This document shows, piece after piece, positions 55,977 through 64,000 of a stretch of DNA of 64,000 bases; positions within the stretch are counted from its first letter, which is position 1, and the number at the start of each line of letters is the position of its first letter. The stretch is taken from the NCBI GenBank assembly GCA_963930645.1, contig OZ005653.1:208151513-208215512 (forward strand). Direction: 5' to 3'. The stretch comes from Salticus scenicus. Taxonomy: Eukaryota; Arthropoda; Arachnida; Araneae; Salticidae. A program made the translations under genes and the position numbers. Below the pieces are notes generated by a model. It searched no databases. It was given only the letters and a program-made list of their open reading frames with translations, and had not been told where the DNA came from.

Positions 55977-57302
55977 CATTTTAGTTCCCCATCATACTAT
56001 AGGTATGGGGAACTTAGGTAATCGTGAAAATTTTCGACCTCGGTTTTTTGACTTTTCTACACGTTTTCAGGTGTGAGGAATACGAAAATGACAAAATTTC
56101 TATGGTGTCTGTCTGTAGGGTGTCTGTTAGTGTGTTAGTCCGTTAGTTTGTTAGTCTGTTAACACGATATCTCACGAACAAATAATCGCAGAGAGGTCGG
56201 ATCAGTTTTAAAATATTAAATTCGACACTGGCAAGAACTCTATTCATTTGCAACATTCGAATTTAAAAACTTCGTAAGTTATTAGAAATTTACGATTTTC
56301 TTAACGTGGGAGAATAGGACAAAAATTCACTTAAACGTGCATTTAATGGAAACTTTTTACTGTAAAAATGTCAGACCAGTTTTAAAATATCAGTTTTGAT
56401 GCCGGAATGAACACCAGTAACTATAAATATGCTACTTTGGAAATTTCGCAAGTTATTGGAAATTTACGAATTTTTTAACATGGCAGTATAGAGCAAAATT
56501 TCACATAAACGTCAATTTTGAGAGATATTTTCATCGTAAAGATGTCAGACTACTTTTGAAATATTATTTAGGACACTGGAATGATTATTAACGACTATGA
56601 ATTTTCCAATATAAAGATTTCGTAAGTTATTGGAAATTTACGAATTTCTTAACATGGCTGAATAGAGCAAAATTTCACATAAACGTCAATCTTGAGGGAT
56701 ATTTTCATCGTAAAGATGTCAAACCACTTTCGAAATATTATTTAGGATACTGGCATGAATATCATAGACTACGATTTTTCCAATTTAAAAATTTCGTAAG
56801 TTATTTGGAATTTACGATTTACTTAACATGTCAGAATAAGGCAAAATTGAGCATAAATTTCCATTTTGAGGATCGTAAATACATTAGACAACATCAAAAT
56901 TACATTTATGATATTTGTTTGAACATGATTGAATACAAATATTCTAATAGGAAAATTTCGTAAATCATTCGTAATTTACGATTTTATCAACATAGCGAAA
57001 TTGTAAATTTTTCATATAAATATGAATTTTGAGGATTATTGCATTGGAAATAGTAGGATGAAAACTAAACAACGGAATTGACCCTGATAAAATAAATTAA
57101 TAGATTGGAATAAGATATATATATCGAAGTAAACGGTTCATTCAAAACGATCAGCTATTTCAAATCGATTTCATTCTGTCATAATATCAAGCTTTGGTCA
57201 AATTCATTTCTTTTAACATGATTATAATATGTCTCCCACTAGAAATTTATGAGAACATAAATATGATGGGGAACTGAGCAGAGTCCACCTATGCCAACTA
57301 GT
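55977..57302 (-). mobile_element. Modular palindrome-tailed repeat, copy E (inverted)
   Basis: Reverse-complement copy of 54437-55757 over its whole length. The palindrome is at 55983-56014 and the outer end CCAACTAGT at 57294-57302. The two copies form a 1.3 kb inverted repeat around a spacer of about 220 bp, which holds the right end of the hAT-like element at 53628-55922. Differences between arms are scattered, so the copies probably inserted separately. Confidence 0.78.
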
Positions 57303-58189
57303 TTTTAATAATAAATATTATTTTGTCTGAATGATTACCCCATTTGATTCTTTCTAATTTACAAGTGTGCCCCTCCTCCCCCCCTTAAAAAAAAGAAACA
57401 AAAAAATTCACTTTGAGCGATCTCAGTTCTTGACTAGAAATGAGGAGACACTATCATCAAATACATTGCTTGATTTTTTCTTCCATATTCCTTACTATAT
57501 AACAATGCTTTTTTTTTTTTCTTTTTCTTTCCCCATGAAAACAACGTGTGTACCTGCCCACTCATTTTTGCAATTGTCTTGAAAGTCATATACATTCAAG
57601 TTCCCCACAGAAGTTTCTGTTGAGAATAATATAAAGAGCATAACAGGTTTATGTACAGGGACTTGCAAAAGAATTTGGACAGTCTCAGACAAATATATTT
57701 TTAAAGCGTTTTTTAACTTTAATCTGCACATATAATGAAATGAACATAATATAATTCAGTAGGGATGAAACGGATAGTGATTTTGTCGGATATCGAATAT
57801 CTGGAGCTCTTTTGCCTGCCGGATATGGATATCCGGACCAGATATCCCATCCGGCATTAGCTTTGTTTTTTCTTGTGTTGTATATTTCTTTTCTTTTTCT
57901 TTATTTTAAAACAATAAAATATAAACATATTTCATATACTATTCTTTTAAATATAATTTACTTAAATATATTTATTTAATATTCTATTTATTTGTGCAAT
58001 ATTGTGATGAAGAATAAAACTTTAAGCCTAACATACACTTGCAATTTGTGGTAAAAAGCACTGTCACAAAAAGATAGGTTTTATTCAGAATTATAAAATT
58101 AAACCTTAATATTATCATATTTTTTACAATACCAGTATTAAAAAAATGAATGAAAATATTTTACTATTAAAATCATAGTTGAAGGGTTA
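57303..58189. other. AT-rich sequence with a hAT-like end
   Basis: At about 57762-57865, GGGATGAAACGGATAGTGA, GTCGGATATCGAATATC and GGATATGGATATCCGG form overlapping palindromes typical of a hAT-like end, related to 46830-46960. No gene seen. Confidence 0.5.
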
Positions 58190-59215
58190 TTTTCATAGGA
58201 AAACTATGTTATGGCCATCACAAAACATTCTTCTATATTATTCCATATTACAACACCACTTACTGTTTAAATTGTACAAAAGTTTAACCATAGCTTCACA
58301 CAATAAATATTTTACATATGGAGTTCAGTGCAATTTTAATCAACAGGTGCTGAGATATAGGCTTGTTAAAAATCATAATAGCAGCTCCACCTGTTGGCTG
58401 ATATACACCTAAATAAGGTCGATATTCCATTTCATAATGGTTGTCCTTGTCTTACATATCAAGTTTCATGCACTTTTGTCATATAAGTTGAGACTTGGCC
58501 TATTCATGGGGTAAATTGCAGTGCAGTATTGCTACCTGTTGGCCAATATACACCCAAAATAAATCACAATAGTGTTTTATAATGGCTGGCTCTCTCACAT
58601 ACCAAGTTTTGTGCAATTATACACAATAGAATCTGAGATATATTCTTTCCATTTTGGGGGGAAATTTCTGTATAGCTATTGGCCAACATGCACCCAAATT
58701 TAATCAGCATAATTTTTCATAATGCCCTTCTAACATAAAGTTCATGAAATCATATGCAATAGAACCTTCCCTAAAATTGCAGAAAGCACTGTATAACAGC
58801 ACCACCTGATGAATGATTGGTACGAAAAGTTGATATGCACTAATATATGCCAAGGTGCATGTACATATATATTTGTATGAAATTCTGTGCAGTAGTTCCT
58901 AAGATATAGTCTTCCTTTAAGTTGCAGAAATCGCAGTATGGTAGCTCTACTTGTTGAGCCATTCACACCAAAAGTTGATAGGTACTGATTTATGTCATGG
59001 TGCAGCTATATATAATTTTTTATGTAATTCTAGACAGTAGTTCTGGAGATACAGTTGAACATAATTTTTGTCACACACACACACAGACACATTTTTTAAA
59101 AATGATTAAACCAGGTTCTGGACCTCTTAAAATTCATCGAAAACCAAAAGTTGAAAAATTTTTATGGATCCAATATTTCCTTTTGAGACATTTATAAGAA
59201 AACATAAAAGAAAGA
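58190..59215 (+). mobile_element. Modular palindrome-tailed repeat, copy B
   Basis: Starts with ACTATGTTATGGCCATCACAA (about 58200). About five tandem units of 140-150 bp carry ACCTGTTGGCCAATATACACC-like phrases (about 58388, 58535, 58675, 58803 and 58948). The tail has CACACACAGACACATTTTTT, CCAAAAGTTGAAAAATTTTTATGG, CCAATATTTCC and a decayed palindrome. Same layout as copy A, strongly diverged. Confidence 0.6.
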
Positions 59216-59242
59216 AGCAAAAAAAAAACTAAAAGCTTCAAA

Positions 59243-60110
59243 CTAGTATGTTATGGCCATCACAAAACTTTCTTCTATCTATATCACTTTATATAACAAC
59301 GCTATATGCTGTTTAACTTGCACAAAAGAAACTTAATCATAGCTTCTCACAATAAATTTTTAGATATGGAATTTAGTGCAATTTTAACCAAAAGATTCTG
59401 AGATATAGCCATGTGAAGAATCGCAGAAGGTGAGGAACAGCTGTGACATCTGTTGGTCAATATACACCCAAATTAAGCCACCATTCATTCTCATATTATT
59501 TATCTTGCATATCAAGTTGTTAAGTGCAGTTAAATGTTGGAAATGTTGAGATTTAGCTTTCCTGTTCACCTATAGACGAATATGCACCAAAACTGAATCA
59601 ACATAATGTTTTATAGAAATGACCCTCTCACATACCAAATTTTGTGCAATTATACACAAATGAATCTGAGATATAATTTTTTCATTCATAGGAAAATTGC
59701 AGCATCACCTATTGGCTGATATGCACAGAAATTAAATAAACATGTTTCATAATAGCCCTGAGACATACTTTGTCTTTTTTTAATTATACATAGTAGAAGC
59801 TGAGATATAGTCATCCTTTAAAAGGGAGAAATCCCAGTATAGAAGCGCCACCTGTTGAGTGATTTGTACCAAAAGTAGAAGGGCACTTTTTTTATTTTGC
59901 TAATGTACAACTATGTACAAATTTATATGAAATTCTGTGCCTTAACTCTTGAACTAGAGCTGCAACACAAAAGTTTTGACAGACAGACATTTTCTAGAAA
60001 TGGTCAAAGTGTGTCCTGTTCTCTCAAAATACACAAATCCACCAAAAACTGGAAGTTGAAAATTTTTACGAATTCAATACTTTTTTCTATTTAATATAGA
60101 AGAAAGTAAC
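59243..60110 (+). mobile_element. Modular palindrome-tailed repeat, copy C
   Basis: Starts ACTAGTATGTTATGGCCATC, close behind copy B (head-to-tail). Tandem phrases ATCTGTTGGTCAATATACACC and variants at about 59448, 59568, 59706 and 59848. Tail: GACAGACAGACATTTTCTAG, AACTGGAAGTTGAAAATTTTTACG, CAATACTTTTTTCTATTTAATATAGAAGAAAGT ends near 60108 (palindrome). Confidence 0.65.
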
Positions 60111-60925
60111 AATTCAAAACAAATTTATATTTTTTACTTATTTTATATTTTATATTCTGTACAGATAAGAAAGAAGATTTTAGATTATTTATTAAAATTC
60201 TTTAATTAAAAGTTAATCAAGTGTTTCTAAATGTACAAAATCTAAACATTAAGTAATTGACCTTTTTTTTCTTTTTCTTCTTCTTTAACAATCTGAAAGT
60301 GAAAGTGCAGACTTTCTGAAAATTTAAATCTGTACTTTTATTTGAAGTAATTTTAATTCAGTTAATATATTTATGCAATGCGACGGGGAATACTAAATTC
60401 AGGTGCTTCAGCAAGATATTCCATTAAAAATGCAAATTTATATAAATTGGAGTTTTAAAAAAAAATCCAAATCGAATAAGTGTATGGCACATTTATCGAA
60501 TAAGTAGATGGCGCAGGCAATGCCAGAGGGTCTGCTAGTATAAGTACATGGTGACAAAAACCCAAAAACAACAATTTTCTTGTGTATGGGAAAGTGTATT
60601 GTAAATAAACAGGAAGGTTCTAGTCCATAAATGCACATTATTTGACTTATTTTCGAAACAATCTAACAACTTATTAAACAAAAGTCCTGAAAACAGTGTT
60701 ATCTGCACTGCAGAGGATGAATATAATTTGCTCGGGAACAACAATGAACAGCTCTTTTTAAAGTTATGGGGGAAATGTTACAGATCACGCTGAAAAAATC
60801 TAGCTAACTCTGAACAAGATTAAAATAGGGCTTCTATATCTCTTACACCTGAAACTACTTTGGCTAGTTTTATTTGCTAAAGTGGCCAAATTCGACTTTC
60901 GCAGAAATCAACTTTTTTTTTTTTT
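60111..60925. other. AT-rich intergenic sequence, no gene seen
   Basis: No gene or clear repeat unit recognised. GAAAGTGAAAGTGC lies near 60295. Confidence 0.5.
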
Positions 60926-61115
60926 ACCTTTACAAGCTACAACTGACCTCATTCCAATTTAGCGAAATACCTCAGCTATCCTAGGCAATTCGTTTTTTAC
61001 CTTTACTAGCTACAACTGACCTCATTCCAATTTAGCGAAATACCTCAGCTAACCTAGGCAATTCGTTTTTCAACTCTTACATTACTCGGGCTCTTAAATA
61101 TACCTCATTCCAATT
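60926..61115. repeat. Tandem repeats, 73-bp unit, upstream of the GIY-YIG ORF
   Basis: ACCTTTACnAGCTACAACTG ... CCTCATTCCAATTTAGCGAAATACC ... CCTAGGCAATTCG repeats at 60926 and 60999 almost exactly. A third, partial copy (CCTCATTCCAATTTAGCGAAA) ends near 61114. The array stops about 40 bp before the ATG at 61156. Confidence 0.8.
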
Positions 61116-61155
61116 TAGCGAAACTAAACAATTAAACAAAATTATACAAATCGGT

Positions 61156-61728
61156 ATGGCTGCTGGCTATAAAAAAACTACTATTATCAAAATTATCAAT
61201 AAAATTAAAAATAACTTTAATCCTTCTACAATAAATTCTTCTACCTTAACCCCTAAAATTAAATATAGTAATAGTCTGCCTTTCTGTTACGAATTTATTG
61301 ATTTTAAACATTATATTTTCCGTAAATTTAATTTACTAATTCCTTTTAGTTCTCCTTTAACAATTAAACATCTAAGCTTAAATGATCGAGATTTAACTAG
61401 ACCCACTGGAGGGGTGTATAAAATTCCTTTAAAACTCAATCAAGATACTTTCTTTTATATTGGACAAACAAGAAGAACTTTAAGCAAAAGAATTCAAGAG
61501 CATATCCGTAACGTAAAAGAAGAAAAAAGTTCAGCCTTAGTCAATTTTATTTACGAAACCTCAGCTTCACCTCTTTTTAACCAAGCAGAAATCATCTCTT
61601 CTCCATCAACTAGCTCAGAATTAATAGTTTCGGAAGCTGTGAATATAATTAAATATAATGCAATCAATTTTAAAAATGTTGCTTTTCTACCTAAAATTTG
61701 GTATTTTCTAATACAAACAGATATCTAA
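61156..61728 (+). CDS. Penelope-like element C-terminal region: GIY-YIG endonuclease
   Basis: 190 codons, ATG to TAA. GGVYKIP (about residues 95-101) and FFYIGQTRRTLSKRIQEHI (about 109-127) form a GIY-YIG nuclease module with the catalytic Tyr pair and Arg. The N-terminal part (AAGYKKTTIIKIINKIK, then YEFIDFKHYIFRKFNL) resembles the linker that joins reverse transcriptase to GIY-YIG in Penelope-like elements, where the domain nicks target DNA. No reverse transcriptase is found upstream, so this is a 5'-truncated copy whose ATG is probably an internal Met. The Cys residues usual between VYKI and YIG in these elements are absent. The frame is intact, so it may be young or retained. Confidence 0.75.
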   Translation: MAAGYKKTTIIKIINKIKNNFNPSTINSSTLTPKIKYSNSLPFCYEFIDFKHYIFRKFNLLIPFSSPLTIKHLSLNDRDLTRPTGGVYKIPLKLNQDTFFYIGQTRRTLSKRIQEHIRNVKEEKSSALVNFIYETSASPLFNQAEIISSPSTSSELIVSEAVNIIKYNAINFKNVAFLPKIWYFLIQTDI

Positions 61729-61809
61729 TATAATTTGCCTTCAACAGTTCCTTAGTTTTAATGATTGTTTACAGTGAAAATTTTCTACACAATTCCTACA
61801 GTTCTTGCA

Positions 61810-61842
<33 letters not shown>

Positions 61843-62226
61843 TGTCTGAATTCTACCTAAAGAACTCTCCATTAAAGTTATTTAAAAGTGGCGATTCTGA
61901 AACAATTTTTTCATCTTGTGTCGCTAATTTCCCATCTACGCAGCACTGGTGTGGCGTGGAACCCAATCAGCCAACTTTTCTTTTAAAGATTTAAATTAAT
62001 GCATGTTCCTCGGCATGTTCCTCAACACAGATTAATGCATGGCCTCAACTACTCTACAAAAATGTGTCTCCGTGGTGAACCAGATGAAGCTCGACTCATC
62101 GCCTACGAAATGTTTTCATTTTAATTCATCTGTTGCATCTGTTTCATATTTAGTAACTGCAACCGAAATTGGTTTTTTATGTATATATAGTGTTGCTGTA
62201 TTTTTTTGTTAAAAAATGGCTATGTC
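61729..62226. other. 3' region of the Penelope-like fragment
   Basis: Contains a T-run (61812-61840) and, at about 62083-62113, CCAGATGAAG...CTACGAAATG, a second hammerhead-like but imperfect arrangement. No gene seen. Confidence 0.4.
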
Positions 62227-62270
62227 CTGATGATGCCCTGATGCTCAGGGCGAAAGGCCTTGACACGATG
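62227..62270 (+). ncRNA. Hammerhead-ribozyme-like motif
   Basis: CTGATGA (62227-62233) is followed by a stem GCCCTGA-TGC-TCAGGGC and then GAAA (62252-62255), which is the conserved core CUGANGA, stem II, GAAA of hammerhead ribozymes. One extra U sits between the CUGAUGA box and stem II. The sequence after GAAA (GGCCTTGACACG) does not give a convincing stem III, so activity is doubtful. Penelope-like elements are known to carry such ribozymes, and its place 500 bp after the GIY-YIG ORF fits. Confidence 0.45.
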
Positions 62271-63068
62271 TGTATCTTTTAATGATTTTAATTAAATATT
62301 TTATATACGTGTTTTACAGTGGATTCTTTTATAAATATGAAATAATATTTTGTACAATATATGTTATGGAAATATACATCGCCAGTATACGAAAATTATC
62401 CCGCCAAGGACGACAAATATCAAAGCTATATCACATGCTCAACTTTTTCGACATTATACAGGGCTAAAAGGATATAGATTTTATTTATCAAAAATTTAAA
62501 AAAGACAGTTTTTGTAAGATTTGTTCTTTTATTATCATTAAAGAAGCATAATATTTTTAAATTATTATTACGGGAGTGAAATATAATGAAGGTTAAGTGA
62601 TATAACAGCTAAGTACAGTTGGAAAATTATTTTATAATCTCTCTTTGCGTAACTTTTCAATGGTTTCTACTAACTTCAAGACATTACTCTGTTTTGTTTT
62701 ACAAATTTTTGAAGAATTTAAAAAATAAAATAATATAAATGATACTATACAGTTAATCAAAAATTCCATCTAAACATTTTGTTTTTGGAAAATTAATAAT
62801 AAGTTTCAGAATTAAACACTTCACATTTTAACAACAGAAGAAAACGATAGAAAACTTCCAACAATCAAGATATGCCTGTTTTAACAATGTATAAATGTTA
62901 TATAAGACAACAATCTAAAAACAAAATTAACAACAATGGTTTGCATAAGAAAGATCTCTTTGCAGTCATTGAGCAAATTACGAGTAGTGTGTAATTTGAG
63001 ACTGTTCTCATTTTGAAAACGATTTCAAAGTGATTTAATTATTTAAGGGATCTAATTTTTGTTGAAAA
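62271..63068. other. AT-rich sequence upstream of the 63069 ORF
   Basis: No gene seen. If the ORF at 63069 is a real single-exon gene, its promoter would lie here, but no distinct promoter motif stands out. Confidence 0.5.
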
Positions 63069-63662
63069 ATGGAGTATTTTCGTAAAAAATATAGACGTGG
63101 TGAAATCAGCGAAAATTTTTACAAATTACGAGCTACAGAGTATACACTCTTAAATCTGGAATGGGTAAACATATTATATGCAGATGAAACATCAAATGGA
63201 TTTCATAGAGTTATAGCAGAACTTAAAAGCAATGATACACAAATTAATGTTGAACTAAAGGTATTTATGGATGATATAAATAAAGATGGTGAAGTCAATT
63301 GGCAAAAAGTACTTTTAGAAAGAGTTTATCCTCATTTGACATGGCAAAATGTGCTTGGTTATCAAAAACAGTCTTACAATAAAGAAAAATATTCTCATAA
63401 TTCTGAAGAACCTGACAAAAATCTTGCAAAGACTTCCAAAGTAAATGCTGTTAATCTTAAAGTTGAAAACGAGCTTAATGAAGATTATTATTATTATAAG
63501 CTTGCGAGTTATGATCTATCAAATGAAATTAAATCGTCCGGTAACCTTGTAAATGCTTCTCAGTCTAAAAAACAACAGCAACGAAGAATTAATTTTAGAA
63601 TTCTTTTCACCACTTGTTTTCCTTTCTGCAAGAAAAGAGCTCGAAAGAAAGGTTTTCCTTAA
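63069..63662 (+). CDS. Hypothetical protein, 197 residues
   Basis: ATG to TAA with balanced, protein-like composition and no low-complexity origin. The N-terminal half (MEYFRKKYRRGEISENFYKL; LLNLEWVNILYADE; VELKVFMDDINKDGEVNW; ERVYPHLTWQNVLGY) looks like a folded domain. The middle (about 105-165) is polar. The C-terminus is strongly basic with QQQRR, CFPFC and KKRARKK. No signal peptide or membrane helix. An AATAAA lies at 63913-63918, about 250 bp after the stop. I do not recognise the family. It could be a single-exon gene, a last exon, or part of an unknown element. Confidence 0.5.
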   Translation: MEYFRKKYRRGEISENFYKLRATEYTLLNLEWVNILYADETSNGFHRVIAELKSNDTQINVELKVFMDDINKDGEVNWQKVLLERVYPHLTWQNVLGYQKQSYNKEKYSHNSEEPDKNLAKTSKVNAVNLKVENELNEDYYYYKLASYDLSNEIKSSGNLVNASQSKKQQQRRINFRILFTTCFPFCKKRARKKGFP

Positions 63663-64000
63663 ATTACTGTTCATACTCATCTTGATTTGTTAGAAGCACT
63701 TTCAGCAATAGAATTGCCATCATGATATTCATCTGAAAAAAAAAACTGTTTCAAATCCATAGCCTTGTTTAACAATAGACTGGAAATTGGACCCTCCAAA
63801 CTGAAGCACCCCCGAAACAGTTGTTTTATCGAAGTCTGCATGCCATGAGCAGAAAATGTCATCTAAGTCGATCTTGTATTGAAAATTACTAAATTTTGTG
63901 TTTTTAAAATTAAATAAAGCACTTGCTTCGGGTAAAATGTTTTGTGTGTTATTTTTATATTAATAATTTATTATTAAGGAAGTGTTTCCACTGTATTTTA
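63663..64000 (+). other. Downstream region with polyadenylation signal
   Basis: Noncoding flank of the 63069 ORF. AATAAA at 63913-63918 is followed by T/G-rich sequence (TTTTGTGTGTTATTTT near 63940), a usual arrangement for cleavage and polyadenylation. Confidence 0.5.

Overview
This is a eukaryotic, very AT-rich, repeat-dense window, most likely from an arthropod nuclear genome. A spider or other arachnid is my best guess, from the style of the Ty3/gypsy element, the many A/T homopolymers and the long repeat-filled introns. It shows no bacterial operons, ribosome-binding sites, rRNA or CRISPR.

The only clear host gene is a plus-strand PP2C-type (PPM family) Ser/Thr phosphatase of the PPM1E/PPM1F (POPX/FEM-2) group. 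Five coding exons lie at 12106-12305, 23491-23679, 26197-26340, 31617-31710 and 34156-37826, all with GT-AG borders and compatible phases. The 5' exons are upstream or unrecognised. The last exon encodes the end of the catalytic domain plus a tail of about 1,130 residues (acidic, then Lys/Thr-rich with DKTK repeats, then acidic). A second possible host gene is a 197-codon ORF at 63069-63662 with a downstream AATAAA.

Most of the rest is mobile DNA. (1) 1-5000: 3' part of a Ty3/gypsy element with an intact pol frame and a 3' LTR. (2) 5001-11700: nested DNA transposons. A hAT element (5369-11691) with a transposase remnant is interrupted by a 3.1 kb hAT-like element (8-bp target duplication) and by another (6-bp duplication) that itself contains a third (8-bp duplication). 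(3) 12306-23490, the first intron in the window: a pogo-like MITE with a nested hAT-like element, a complete 6.69 kb Ty3/gypsy element in sense orientation with a frameshifted pol, and a 1.19 kb hAT-like element with a perfect 8-bp duplication. (4) Later introns: foldback MITEs and a pogo-like element split by a hAT-like element. (5) 37827-51800: the phosphatase 3' flank, a decayed mariner (43170-44093) and foldback MITEs. (6) 52000-60110: a family of modular repeats, each with tandem units of about 145-175 bp, a GACAGACAGACA segment and a terminal palindrome, including two copies in inverted orientation, plus a hAT-like element and a minus-strand tRNA-type SINE. (7) 60926-62280: a 5'-truncated Penelope-like fragment encoding a GIY-YIG endonuclease domain, followed by a hammerhead-ribozyme-like motif.

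In both Ty3/gypsy copies the gag stop codon is directly preceded by the heptamer G GGA AAC in the correct phase for -1 frameshifting into pol. All calls come from reading the sequence; no similarity search was run.
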